Shown here: one piece after another, positions 53,957 through 63,035 of the stretch
How positions within the stretch are numbered: the stretch's first letter is position 1
Layout of the letters: each line of letters opens with the position of its first letter
The notes under the pieces: generated by a model
What the model was told of the DNA's origin: nothing
The model's database searches: none
Seen by the model: the letters and a program-made list of their open reading frames with translations, nothing else
Made by a program: the position numbers and the translations under genes
Assembly: GCA_963724495.1 (NCBI GenBank)
Contig: CAVRUZ010000002.1
Coordinates: forward strand, 186,001 to 250,000
Direction: 5' to 3'
Length of the DNA stretch: 64,000 nt
Origin: CAVRUZ01 sp963724495
GTDB taxonomy: Bacteria > Actinomycetota > Actinomycetes > Propionibacteriales > DAIQRJ01

Positions 53957-54925
53957 ATGCGTCTGCGTCATCTGGCTCCGGCCGTTGCGCTCATAGTCAC
54001 GTCGATGCTCCTCACCGGTTGCATGAAAACCGACCCGGTCGCGAACAGCTCCGAGTCGGAGGCCAAGACCGTGACGGTCACGTCTGAGTTCGGAAAGGTC
54101 GAACTGCCGGCCGAACCGAAGCGGGCACTCGGCATGTACACCACCGACGTCGACATCCTCATCACGCTCGGCTTCCCGCTCGCCGAGCAGCAGCCGATCC
54201 GGGGTGACGGCTACACCGACTTCCCGTGGTTCTTCCCGCAGGCGGAGCTCGAGGCGGTCACGCCGTTCGCGAACTACCCGGACTACAACTACGAGAAGAT
54301 CCTGGCCGCGCAGCCGGACTTCATCCTCAACGGGCTGGGCTACGACGAGAAGGTCGTCAAGAAGCTTCCGACGATCGCGCCGACGTACAGCGTCGACGCC
54401 TTCGACGGCCGCAGCTGGACCGAGCACTTCGAGGAGACGGCCAAGGCCCTGGGCCGCACCGCGCAGTACGAGGCCTGGGTCGCGAAGTACGACGCCCGGG
54501 TCGCGGAGGTCAAGCAGGCCATCAGCGAGCAGGCCAAGGGCAAGGTCGTGGCTCCGTTGGGCTACTGGGAGGGCAAGGTCAATTCCAGTTGCTACTCGGG
54601 CGTGGAGTGCCAGGCGTTCCGGGATCTCGGACTGACGATCTACCCCGGTGCGAAGAAGAAGAACGGTGAGGGCGTCGCCCTCAGTGCCGAGCAGGTCGGT
54701 CAGATGTCCGGCGTCGACGTTGCCTTCGCCATCAAGTCGCCCGGCGACAAGGGCCAGGCGGAGTTCGACAAGACGATCAACCAGCTCTCCAAGAACAAGC
54801 TGTTCGCCGACCTTCCCTTCATGGTGAACGACAAGCTCGTGACCTACGACATGGAGATGACGTACGGCTCGCCGAGCGGCCAGATGGCCTTCCTCGACGT
54901 GGTGGAGGAGGCCTTCACCCAATGA
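53957..54925 (+). CDS. Iron-siderophore ABC transporter substrate-binding lipoprotein
   Basis: A 322-aa lipoprotein with signal peptide and lipobox LLTGC (Cys22), anchored outside the membrane. The class III (FecB/TroA-like) two-lobed fold is seen in PAEPKRALGMYTTDVDILITLGFPLAEQQPI, YEKILAAQPDFILNGLGYDEKVVKKL and the later LTIYPGAKKKNGEG. It should bind a ferric siderophore or heme-type ligand. ATG at 53957 lies behind the iron box. The gene overlaps the next by 4 bases. Confidence 0.92.
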   Translation: MRLRHLAPAVALIVTSMLLTGCMKTDPVANSSESEAKTVTVTSEFGKVELPAEPKRALGMYTTDVDILITLGFPLAEQQPIRGDGYTDFPWFFPQAELEAVTPFANYPDYNYEKILAAQPDFILNGLGYDEKVVKKLPTIAPTYSVDAFDGRSWTEHFEETAKALGRTAQYEAWVAKYDARVAEVKQAISEQAKGKVVAPLGYWEGKVNSSCYSGVECQAFRDLGLTIYPGAKKKNGEGVALSAEQVGQMSGVDVAFAIKSPGDKGQAEFDKTINQLSKNKLFADLPFMVNDKLVTYDMEMTYGSPSGQMAFLDVVEEAFTQ

Positions 54926-55819
54926 CATCGCTGCCTGAGCTCGAGATGCGTGTGTACCGCGCCGTCGTCGTCCGGACCGCCGAACTGACGCCGTCCCTGC
55001 GGCGAGTGGTGTTCGGCGGTCGCGGGCTGGCCACCTTCGAGTCGACCGGAGTCGGGGACGAGTACCTGCGGGTCCTGTTCCCCGCGGAGGGTCAGGACGA
55101 GCCCGTGCTCCCGGTCGTCGAGAACGGCGTGTTCGACTACGGCGCCGTCGACCTCGGTCTGCTGCGGACCTACACGGTCCGTGCGCACGACCCCGTGTCG
55201 GGTGAGGTGACGATCGACTTCGTCGTGCACGAGGGAGGGGTGGCCTCGACCTGGGCGCGAAAGGCCAAGCCCGGCGATGTGGTCGGGATCAACACCCCCA
55301 CAGGGCTCTACGACCCGCCGGACCGGCTCGACTGGCAGATGCTGGTGGCCGACTGTGCCGCCCTGCCGGCGCTTGCCCGGATCCTCGACCAGACCGACCC
55401 ACGGGTCCGGACGAGGGTCGTGGTCGAGGTGCCGGACGCCGACCACCATCTCGACCTGCCGTATCACCCACGGACCGAGGTGACCTGGGTCCACGGCGGC
55501 AACGGGCACGGCCAGAGCCGGTTGCAGGAGGCGGTCGAGTCGCTACCCCGACCCGACGGCGTCGGCTACGTGTGGGTCAGCGGCGAAACCCGGGTGCTGC
55601 GTGGCATCCGCAGTCACCTGCGGCGCACGCTGGGTCTGCCCGGCGTCGGCGTACAAGGCCATCGGCTACTGGACCGACAATGCCGAGCAGTGGCGCGCGA
55701 ACTACGACGCACTCGATGAGGCCACTCGCCAGTCGCTCGAAGTGATGTGGGAGTCCGACCGCGACGAGGACGAGATCGAGGCCGAATACGACGAGCGGCT
55801 TGCCGCGCTGGGGCTGTGA
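54922..55819 (+). CDS. Siderophore-interacting (ferric-siderophore reductase) protein, frameshift near 55643
   Basis: Reconstructed to 298 aa, a flavin reductase of the ViuB/SIP family. N-terminal FAD domain: LTPSLRRVVFGGRGLATF, RTYTVRAHDPVSGEVTIDFVVHEGGVASTWARKAKPGDVVGI; C-terminal NAD(P)H domain: DCAALPALARIL, YVWVSGETRVLRGIRSHLRRTLGLP. An extra G near 55643 breaks the frame; then SAYKAIGYWTDNAEQWRANYDA and an acidic tail follow. It should reduce Fe(III) to free it from the siderophore in the cytoplasm. Coupled by 4-base overlaps on both sides. Confidence 0.92.
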
Positions 55820-56898
55820 CCCTCGCCGCCGAGGCGCCCGAGAAGGTCGGTGCGCCGCCAGCGCCGGCGCTTGTCGATGACGACGTTCGCCCGTCCCTTC
55901 GCCGGCGTCGTCAGCTGCTCGGACTGCTCGGTGCCGTTGCGGCGCTGGTGATTCTCGTGCTGCTCAGCCTGGCCATCGGGTCGAAGCCGGTGCCGCTCGG
56001 CCACGTGATCGACGCGCTGACCGCCTATGACGGGCGGATCGCCGATCACGTGATCGTGCGCGACCAGCGGATCCCGCGGACCGTCCTGGCGATCCTCGTC
56101 GGCCTGGGCCTGGGCGTCGCCGGCGCCCTGATGCAGGCACTGACCCGCAATCCGCTCGCCGACCCGGGCCTGCTCGGCGTCAGTGCCGGTGCCAGCTTCT
56201 TCATGACGCTGGCCGTGGCGTTGCTGCCCCTGACCACGATGCTCGGCTACGTCTGGTTCTCCTTCCTCGGAGCCGTGGTCGCCACCGTCGTGGTCTACCT
56301 GCTGGGGTCGGCCGGGCGGACGGGAAGCTCGCCGGTGACCCTGGCCCTCGCCGGCGTGGCCGTAGCAGCCGTCCTGTCCGGGCTCACGGCGACGCTCACG
56401 CTGCTCGACCCGATGACCTTCCTGACGATGCGTGTCTGGGAGAGCGGATCGCTGGCTGAGCGCGGCTGGGACGTCATCGTCACAACTGCACCCTTCATCC
56501 TGGTCGGCCTCCTCCTGGCCGCATTCGCCGCCCGAGGGCTCAACGCCGTGGCTCTCGGCGAGGACCTGGCCACCGCCCTGGGCGCGAACGTCCGGCGCAC
56601 CCGGATTCTGGTGTTGGTGGCCCTGACGCTGCTCTGCGGTGCCGCCACAGCTGCAGTGGGCCCGATCTGGTTCGTCGGGCTGATGGTCCCGCACGCGGCG
56701 CGCTGGATCGTGGGACCTGACCAGCGGTGGATCCTCGCCTACACCCTGGTGCTGGCGCCGGTCCTGATGCTGTCGTCGGACATCCTGGGCCGGGTGCTGG
56801 TCCGGCCCGACGAGCTGCCGGCGGGACTCGTCACGGCCTTCGTCGGTGCCCCGGTCCTGATCTGGCTCGCCCGCCGAAGCCGGATGAGCTCGCTGTGA
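55816..56898 (+). CDS. Iron-siderophore ABC transporter permease (FecCD family)
   Basis: A 360-aa inner-membrane permease with about ten helices. Family motifs: RIPRTVLAILVGLGLGVAGALMQALTRNPLADPGLLGVSAGASFF near residue 90 and VGPIWFVGLMVPHAARWIVGPDQRWIL near 300. GTG at 55816 overlaps the previous stop by 4 bases. The first 35 residues are cytoplasmic and Arg/Ala rich. It pairs with the next permease to form the channel. Confidence 0.93.
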   Translation: MTLAAEAPEKVGAPPAPALVDDDVRPSLRRRRQLLGLLGAVAALVILVLLSLAIGSKPVPLGHVIDALTAYDGRIADHVIVRDQRIPRTVLAILVGLGLGVAGALMQALTRNPLADPGLLGVSAGASFFMTLAVALLPLTTMLGYVWFSFLGAVVATVVVYLLGSAGRTGSSPVTLALAGVAVAAVLSGLTATLTLLDPMTFLTMRVWESGSLAERGWDVIVTTAPFILVGLLLAAFAARGLNAVALGEDLATALGANVRRTRILVLVALTLLCGAATAAVGPIWFVGLMVPHAARWIVGPDQRWILAYTLVLAPVLMLSSDILGRVLVRPDELPAGLVTAFVGAPVLIWLARRSRMSSL

Positions 56899-57980
56899 GC
56901 ACGCGGCTGGACTCCCGACCGCCGGCCGACGCTCCGCTGGACTTCGGCCGCCGGGTAGTCGTACTTCGGGTCGCCGGCCTCTCCGCCCGGCTGCACTTCC
57001 GGGTCGTCGCGGTGGGGCTGGCGATCACCGCGCTGCTCGTGCTGGCGGGACTCGTGGCGCTCGGACTCGGCGACTTCCAGGTCTCCGTGCCCGACGTCGT
57101 GCGCGCCCTGCTCGGTCAGGGACCCCAGCAGATCCAGACCCTCATCGTGGACTGGCGCCTCTCCCGGGTGGTGCTGGCCGTGTTGATCGGGATCGCCCTC
57201 GGCATCAGCGGCGCGGTCTTCCAGTCCCTGACCCGCAACCCTCTCGGTAGCCCGGACGTCATCGGCTTCAGTTCCGGCGCCTACACCGGGACCCTCGTCG
57301 CGATGATCTTCATCGGCACGTCGCAGAAGTCGATGGTGGCCGGCGGACTGATCGGGGGGATCGCCACCGCTCTCGCGGTCTATCTGCTCGCCTACAAGCG
57401 CGGCGTACATGGCTTCCGGCTGATCGTGGTGGGGATCGCCATCACGGCGATGCTTGGGTCGCTGAACGTCTACCTGCTGCTGCACACCGAGCTCTGGCGC
57501 GCCCAGATGGCCGCGGTCTGGGGCGCCGGGAGCATCAACGGGCTGGACTGGTCGGAGGTCCGCGCCATGGCCCTGACCCTGCTGGTGGTGCTCCCGTTCA
57601 CTCTCGGCCTCAGCCGTCGGATGGACGTGGTGGAGATGGGCGACGACGCCGCCGCTGCCCTGGGGGTCCACGTCGAGCGGGTGCGACTGGCACTCGTCGT
57701 CCTCGGCGTGATCCTGGTGGCCGTCCCCACCACCGTTGCCGGCCCGATCACCTTCGTCGCACTGGCGGCCCCGCACCTGGCCCGCCGGCTGACGCGGGGG
57801 AGCGGCGTGCAGCTCCTGCCCTCGGCTGCGATGGGCGCGGCCCTGATGGTGGTCTGCGACCTCGTTGCCCTGCACGCCTTCGCACCGGTGATCATCCCCG
57901 CCGGACTCGTCACCGTCGTCCTGGGCGGCGCCTATCTCGCCTGGCTGATCGCGGCCAACCGTCGCAAGGAGCTCGCATGA
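56895..57980 (+). CDS. Iron-siderophore ABC transporter permease (FecCD family)
   Basis: A 361-aa second permease, also with about ten membrane helices. RLSRVVLAVLIGIALGISGAVFQSLTRNPLGSPDVIGFSSGAYTG and the C-terminal GPITFVALAAPHLARRLTRGSGVQLL are the FecCD signatures. GTG at 56895 overlaps the first permease by 4 bases, and its stop overlaps the ATPase gene by 4 bases. It should form a heterodimer with the neighbour. Confidence 0.93.
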   Translation: MSTRLDSRPPADAPLDFGRRVVVLRVAGLSARLHFRVVAVGLAITALLVLAGLVALGLGDFQVSVPDVVRALLGQGPQQIQTLIVDWRLSRVVLAVLIGIALGISGAVFQSLTRNPLGSPDVIGFSSGAYTGTLVAMIFIGTSQKSMVAGGLIGGIATALAVYLLAYKRGVHGFRLIVVGIAITAMLGSLNVYLLLHTELWRAQMAAVWGAGSINGLDWSEVRAMALTLLVVLPFTLGLSRRMDVVEMGDDAAAALGVHVERVRLALVVLGVILVAVPTTVAGPITFVALAAPHLARRLTRGSGVQLLPSAAMGAALMVVCDLVALHAFAPVIIPAGLVTVVLGGAYLAWLIAANRRKELA

Positions 57981-58768
57981 CCGCACTCGAAGCCCGCGGT
58001 ATCGACTTCGGCTATCCCGACCGACCCGTAGCGACCAACCTGGACCTGGTCGTGCCCGACGGGTCGTTCACGGTGATCGTCGGACCCAACGCCTGTGGGA
58101 AGTCGACGCTGCTACGCGCGCTCAGCCGACTGCTCAAGCCGACCGCGGGGCAGGTCCTGCTCGACGGCAGGGAGATCGCGTCACTGCCCTCCAAGCAGGT
58201 AGCTCGCCGCCTCGGTCTGTTGCCGCAGACCTCGCTTGCCCCGGACGGCATCACCGTGACCGACCTGGTGGCCCGCGGCCGCTTCCCGTACCAGTCCGCC
58301 CTTCGGCAGTGGTCCCGGGAGGACCAGCGGGCCGTGCAGGCCGCGCTCGCGGCGACCCGCACCACCGACCTCGGCGGGCGACTCGTCGACGAGTTGTCCG
58401 GCGGCCAGCGCCAGCGCGTGTGGGTGGCGATGGTGCTCGCGCAGCAGACGCAGCTGTTGCTGCTCGACGAGCCCACGACGTTCCTCGATCTCGCGCACCA
58501 GATCGAGCTGCTCGAGCTGTTCCAGGATCTCAACCGGGAACAGGGACACACGGTCGTGGCGGTCCTGCACGACCTCAATCACGCCGCCCGCTACGCGAGT
58601 CACCTCGTCGCCATGCGGGAGGGGCGGATCGTCGCCACCGGGAGCCCGGTCGAGGTACTCACCGAGCGACTGGTCAGCGACGTCTTCGAACTGCCCTGCC
58701 GCGTGATCGAGGACCCGGTCTCGGGCGCGCCGCTCGTGCTGCCCGACGGTCGGCCGCGGGTGCACTGA
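57977..58768 (+). CDS. Iron-siderophore ABC transporter ATP-binding protein (FecE/FepC type)
   Basis: A 263-aa ABC ATPase. Walker A GPNACGKSTLLRAL, Q-loop LLPQTS, signature ELSGGQRQRVWVAMVLAQ, Walker B LLLLDEPTTFLD, and switch His in VVAVLHDLNHAARYAS. It powers the two permeases. Last gene of the uptake operon SBP-SIP-permease-permease-ATPase; the end faces the VKOR gene. Confidence 0.95.
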   Translation: MTALEARGIDFGYPDRPVATNLDLVVPDGSFTVIVGPNACGKSTLLRALSRLLKPTAGQVLLDGREIASLPSKQVARRLGLLPQTSLAPDGITVTDLVARGRFPYQSALRQWSREDQRAVQAALAATRTTDLGGRLVDELSGGQRQRVWVAMVLAQQTQLLLLDEPTTFLDLAHQIELLELFQDLNREQGHTVVAVLHDLNHAARYASHLVAMREGRIVATGSPVEVLTERLVSDVFELPCRVIEDPVSGAPLVLPDGRPRVH

Positions 58769-58819
58769 CGCGCGCCATTCTCAGGAAGCTCGTGGCTCAG
58801 GAATCCCGTGTCAGGACGC

Positions 58820-59551
58820 TCAGGCCAGGAATGCCTCGTAGACGATCGCGAACACCACCGGCGCGTACAGGATCACCAGAGCGGCCACCTGCCAGCGCAG
58901 GAGGAACCGGCCGAAGCGCCGGAGCGACCGGGCATGCGGGAACGCCTCGGCGAGCGCATAGGCCACCGTGTAGAAGAACAGCGGCACGGTGACGAGCCAG
59001 ACCAGCGAACACCACGGGCACAGCAGCTGGATGCGGAACAGGGTCTGGAAGATGAACCAGGCCACCAGCACGGCCGATGCCAGTTGGCTGAGAGCCAGCA
59101 GTGCCCAGAACCAGCCGGCGAAGCGAGCCCCTGCCAGGAGTGCGACGCCGATGGTGACCACGACGGCGAACATCGGCAACCCCACCAGCGGATTCGGGAA
59201 GCCGAGGATCTCGCTCTGCGGCGACAGCATCACGCCGGTGCAGTCGATGGTGGCGCTGAGAGAGCACGACAGCTGGGCGTCGGGGTTCTTCCACAGGGCG
59301 ATCCGGTCGACGATCAGCGTGAACGAGGCCAGGAAGCCCAGGCCACCCGCGACGATCAGGAGCCACGGGAAGCCACGGTTGGGGCCGGCCAGCGTCCTGA
59401 TCTGCTCGGCACCCCCGGCAGCGGATGCGCTGTCGGTCGCGGGTCGCGACGGTGCCGCGACCGCACTGGCTGCCCGCGACCTCGTGGCCGGCGAGGCCGC
59501 CTGCAGGCTCGGGGAGCGTCGCCTGGTGGTGGTGCGTCGTCGCTGCGCCAT
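58820..59551 (-). CDS. Vitamin K epoxide reductase family protein
   Basis: A 243-aa polytopic membrane protein with VKOR architecture. After a basic/Ala-rich N-terminus (about 60 residues) come five or so helices. The two redox pairs are the loop cysteines in LSCSLSATIDCTGVM and the active-site CPWC in IQLLCPWCSLVWLV. It should pass electrons from a periplasmic disulfide-forming protein to quinone, so it drives oxidative folding of exported proteins. No partner DsbA-like gene lies next to it. GGAAGG upstream of the ATG at 59551. Confidence 0.9.
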   Translation of the reverse strand: MAQRRRTTTRRRSPSLQAASPATRSRAASAVAAPSRPATDSASAAGGAEQIRTLAGPNRGFPWLLIVAGGLGFLASFTLIVDRIALWKNPDAQLSCSLSATIDCTGVMLSPQSEILGFPNPLVGLPMFAVVVTIGVALLAGARFAGWFWALLALSQLASAVLVAWFIFQTLFRIQLLCPWCSLVWLVTVPLFFYTVAYALAEAFPHARSLRRFGRFLLRWQVAALVILYAPVVFAIVYEAFLA

Positions 59552-59718
59552 GGCCCTTCCAGGGTCGGAAACCGGAGAACCCGGCCAAGTCTGGCATGCA
59601 CCCGCGATCCCAGGACCGCAGTCGTGAGCCGGGACATGGAGAGCGCGGCGACCGTTACGCGCTACCGTGTCGCGCGCACACAGGGGTGCGACCTGGTCCG
59701 ACACGGCAGCCAAGGGGT

Positions 59719-61338
59719 GTGACCTTGACCGACGCGAGCCCGATACCAGCGAGTGCCCGGCCGGTCGTTCTGATCGCCGAGGAACTCAGCACCGCCACGG
59801 TGGCAGAACTGGGCGACGACTTCGACATCCGCTTCACCGACGGGGCCGACCGGTCGGCACTTCTGGCGGCGTTGCCGGCCGCGGATGCGCTGCTGGTCCG
59901 GAGTGCGACCCACGTCGACGCCGAGGCCCTCTCGGTGGCCCGGCGCCTGAAAGTCGTGGCGCGTGCGGGGGTCGGGCTCGACAACGTCGACGTCAAGGCC
60001 GCAACCGCGGCCGGGGTGATGGTGGTCAACGCCCCGACGTCCAACATCACGTCAGCCGCCGAACACGCGATCGCCCTCGCCCTTGCCGTCGCGCGCCGGG
60101 TGCCGCTCGCCAACGCTTCGCTGAAGGCCGGCCGATGGGAGCGGTCGTCGTTCACCGGCGTCGAGCTCACCGACAAGGTTGCCGGGGTGGTCGGCCTCGG
60201 CCGGATCGGTGTCCTGGTGGCCCAGCGGCTGGCCGCCTTCGGGATGGAGATCATCGCCTACGACCCCTACGTCCAGCCCGGTCGGGCGGCGGCGATGGGC
60301 GTGCGGCTGGTGTCGCTGGAGGACCTCCTGCGGGAGGCCGACCTGATCTCGGTGCACCTGCCGAAGTCGCCGGAGACCGCCGGGCTCATCGGCGACGCGG
60401 AGCTGCACACCGTCAAGCCGTCGGTGATCGTGATCAACGCCGCCCGCGGTGGCATCGTCGACGAGGAGGCGCTGGCCGCCGCGCTGGCCGAGGGTCGCGT
60501 CGGCGGCGCCGGCATCGACGTGTTCACCACCGAGCCGTGCACCGACTCGCCGCTGTTCGGCTTCCCCAACGTGGTCGTCACCCCGCACCTCGGCGCCAGC
60601 ACCGAGGAGGCGCAGGAGAAGGCCGGCGTGTCGGTGGCGCGGTCGGTGAAGCTGGCGCTGGCGGGAGAACTGGTCCCCGACGCGGTGAACGTGTCCGGCG
60701 GCGTGATCGCCGAGGTCCTGCGGCCGGGCATTCCGCTCACCGAGAAGCTCGGCCGGCTGTTCACCGCGATGGCCGGGGAGGTCGCCCAGCAGCTCGACAT
60801 CGTGGTGTCGGGCGAGATCGTCAACACCGACGTGTCCGTGCTCAAGCTGGCGGCGCTCAAGGGGATCTTCCTCGACGTCATCGCCGATCAGGTGAGCTAC
60901 GTCAACGCGCCGTTGCTGGCTGCCGAACGCGGGCTGGCCGTGCGGCTGGTCACCGAGTCCGACAGCCCCGACTGGCGCAACCTGATCAAGCTGGCCGGGA
61001 CGATGTCGGACGGCCGGCACCTGTCGGTGGCGGGAACCCTCGCGGGGATCCGTCAGGTGGAGAAGCTGGTCGACGTCGACGGGTTCGCGATCGACGTCGA
61101 CCTGTCCGCCCACATGCTGGTGCTGCACTACACCGACCGGCCGGGTGTCGTCGGCCAGGTCGGACAGCTGCTCGGAGCCGCAGGAGTGAACATCGCCGGC
61201 ATGCAGGTGTCGCGCGAGGACAAGGGTGGGCGCGCCGTGTGCGTCCTGACGGTGGACTCCGCCGTGCCGACCGAGCTGCTCGATCCGCTCCGCCGCGAGA
61301 TCCCGGCCGAGCGGGCGTTCTCGGTCGACCTCGACTAG
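59719..61338 (+). CDS. serA: D-3-phosphoglycerate dehydrogenase, long (ASB/ACT) type
   Basis: A 539-aa enzyme, first step of serine synthesis. Domains: substrate and NAD domains (1-320: VARAGVGLDNVDVKAA, VGLGRIGVLVAQRL, INAARGGIVDEEAL, TPHLGASTEEAQEKAG with catalytic His), the intervening ASB domain (320-455) and a C-terminal ACT domain (HMLVLHYTDRPGVVGQVGQLLGAAGVNIAGMQV), the type I layout of M. tuberculosis SerA, inhibited by serine. AAGGGG is only two bases before the GTG at 59719 but 7 before an in-frame TTG at 59725, so the TTG may be the true start. Confidence 0.95.
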   Translation: MTLTDASPIPASARPVVLIAEELSTATVAELGDDFDIRFTDGADRSALLAALPAADALLVRSATHVDAEALSVARRLKVVARAGVGLDNVDVKAATAAGVMVVNAPTSNITSAAEHAIALALAVARRVPLANASLKAGRWERSSFTGVELTDKVAGVVGLGRIGVLVAQRLAAFGMEIIAYDPYVQPGRAAAMGVRLVSLEDLLREADLISVHLPKSPETAGLIGDAELHTVKPSVIVINAARGGIVDEEALAAALAEGRVGGAGIDVFTTEPCTDSPLFGFPNVVVTPHLGASTEEAQEKAGVSVARSVKLALAGELVPDAVNVSGGVIAEVLRPGIPLTEKLGRLFTAMAGEVAQQLDIVVSGEIVNTDVSVLKLAALKGIFLDVIADQVSYVNAPLLAAERGLAVRLVTESDSPDWRNLIKLAGTMSDGRHLSVAGTLAGIRQVEKLVDVDGFAIDVDLSAHMLVLHYTDRPGVVGQVGQLLGAAGVNIAGMQVSREDKGGRAVCVLTVDSAVPTELLDPLRREIPAERAFSVDLD

Positions 61339-61451
61339 CGGGACGCCTCGTGGCGACAGGGACCGCGCGACGAGGGCGATGACTTCCCTGACGCAGCGGG
61401 GTCTCAGTCAGCAGAGGCCCACCGCGGGCCCGATCCGAAAGGACACCGCAC

Positions 61452-62063
61452 ATGCGCAAGCTGATCGTGAGCACGTTCCTGACCCTCGACGGCGTCATGC
61501 AGGGACCCGGTGGACCGGGCGAGGACGACAGCGGCGGTTTCGCGCACGGGGGCTGGTCGGTGAACTACTGGGACGACCAGATGGGCGAAGTGATGGGTGC
61601 GGCGATGAGCGAGCCGTTCGACCTGGTGCTCGGACGTAAGACCTACGACATCTTCGCCTCGTACTGGCCGGATGCCCCCGAGGACCAGGGCGGCAAGCCC
61701 CTGAACGACGCGACCAAGTACGTCGCGTCCAGGAGCCGGCCGACGCTCTCGTGGGACACGTCGGTGCTGATCGAGGGCGACGCCGCCGAGGGGGTCGCCG
61801 CGCTCAAGCAGACCGACGGGCCGGAGCTGCAGGTCCACGGCAGCGCGGACCTGATCCAGACGCTGCTGCGCAACAACCTCGTCGACGAGTTCCGGCTGTG
61901 GGTCTTTCCCGTCGTTCTCGGATCGGGCAAGCGCCTGTTCGCGGACGGCACGATCCCGTCCGGCCTGCGGCTCGTCGACAGCGTCGTCTCGAGCACCGGC
62001 GTGGTGATCGGCACCTACGAGCTGGCCGGCGAGGTCGTCACGGGGTCGTTCGGGACGGAGTGA
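61452..62063 (+). CDS. Dihydrofolate reductase-like (RibD C-terminal) protein
   Basis: A 203-aa protein of the DHFR-like RibD C-terminal family: MRKLIVSTFLTLDGVMQGPGG at the start, DLVLGRKTYDIFASYWPD in the middle and the C-terminal LQVHGSADLIQTLLRNNLVDEFRLWVFPVVLGSGKRLF. Such proteins bind NADPH and are mostly uncharacterised; real DHFR or riboflavin activity should not be assumed. AAAGGA, 8 bases before the ATG, is the ribosome-binding site. Confidence 0.88.
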   Translation: MRKLIVSTFLTLDGVMQGPGGPGEDDSGGFAHGGWSVNYWDDQMGEVMGAAMSEPFDLVLGRKTYDIFASYWPDAPEDQGGKPLNDATKYVASRSRPTLSWDTSVLIEGDAAEGVAALKQTDGPELQVHGSADLIQTLLRNNLVDEFRLWVFPVVLGSGKRLFADGTIPSGLRLVDSVVSSTGVVIGTYELAGEVVTGSFGTE

Positions 62064-62079
62064 TCGCGAGGGGCCGGCG

Positions 62080-62889
62080 TCAGGTCGTCAGCAGCCTGAC
62101 GACGGCGACCATGCCGACCACGGCGATCACCACGCGGAGCAACGTCGGGTGGAGTCGCCGGCCGAGCCCGGCTCCGAGCGAGCCACCCAGTGTCGACCCG
62201 GCCGCGATGAACAGGACCACCCACCAGTCGATCTGGTCGAAGGCGAGCACGACGAACATGATCGCGGCGACGGTATTGACCGCTGCGGTCAGGACGTTCT
62301 TCGTCCCGTTCAGGCGTTGCAGATCAGCACTCAGCACCAAGGGGAGCAGGCCCATCAGCAACACGCCCTGGGCAGCCCCGAAGTAGCCGCCGTAGATGGC
62401 GCAGCCGAAAGCAGTCAGGCGTGCGGGCCAGCCGCCGTGCTCGTTCCGCACGATCTCGCTGTGTTGGCTGCGCTCGATGTCGATGCGCTCGCTGCGCTTC
62501 CTGATGGCCTCCTGCAGCTTCGGCTGGATGAGCACGAGCACGACGGCCAGCGTCACCAACACTGGAACCACGGCGTCGAACGTCGCTGCGGGCAACAACA
62601 GCAGGAGCAGGGCGCCTGCGAGGCCACCGCCGATCGACCACGGCAACAGCAGGCGAAGGGTCTCCCGCATCGAGTCCAGTTCCCGCCGGTAGCCCCACGA
62701 GCCGGTCAGGCCGCCGGGGATCAGCCCGATGTTGTTGGAGATGTTCGCGGTGAGCGGCGGGTAGCCCAGAGCCAGCAGGACGGGGAAGGTGAGAAGGGTG
62801 CCAGACCCGACGACCGCGTTGATCGTGCCGGCAAAGACCCCACTGGCAAAGATCACCGCGACATGCAGGAGGGACAGCTCGGGCACCAT
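62080..62889 (-). CDS. TSUP-family (TauE/SafE) membrane transporter
   Basis: A 269-aa polytopic permease with about eight helices. The signature half-repeat GVFAGTINAVVGSGTLLTFPVLLALGYPPLTANISNNIGLIPGG opens the protein and GGYFGAAQGVLLMGLLPL starts the second half. TSUP proteins move sulfite, sulfonates or other small organosulfur anions; the ligand is unknown. Start at ATG 62889 (MVPELSLL); an ATG at 62922 would add 11 hydrophilic residues. Confidence 0.88.
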   Translation of the reverse strand: MVPELSLLHVAVIFASGVFAGTINAVVGSGTLLTFPVLLALGYPPLTANISNNIGLIPGGLTGSWGYRRELDSMRETLRLLLPWSIGGGLAGALLLLLLPAATFDAVVPVLVTLAVVLVLIQPKLQEAIRKRSERIDIERSQHSEIVRNEHGGWPARLTAFGCAIYGGYFGAAQGVLLMGLLPLVLSADLQRLNGTKNVLTAAVNTVAAIMFVVLAFDQIDWWVVLFIAAGSTLGGSLGAGLGRRLHPTLLRVVIAVVGMVAVVRLLTT

Positions 62890-63022
62890 CTGCCCATCCT
62901 TGCGAACGCCCACGCTGCTCACGCAATGTGGCCGCCCCTCGGTCGAGGGACCGCCGATCGGGTGCGCTCAGGCCCTGGCGACCGCTATTCGGACATGCTT
63001 CCCGGATGGTGGACACCGGGCA

Positions 63023-63028
63023 TACGTT
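63023..63028 (+). promoter_or_regulatory. Putative -10 box of leuB
   Basis: TACGTT (TANNNT) lies 7 bases before the leuB ATG, with no ribosome-binding site. It supports a leaderless start at 63036. Confidence 0.45.
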
Positions 63029-63035
63029 GCCGAGC

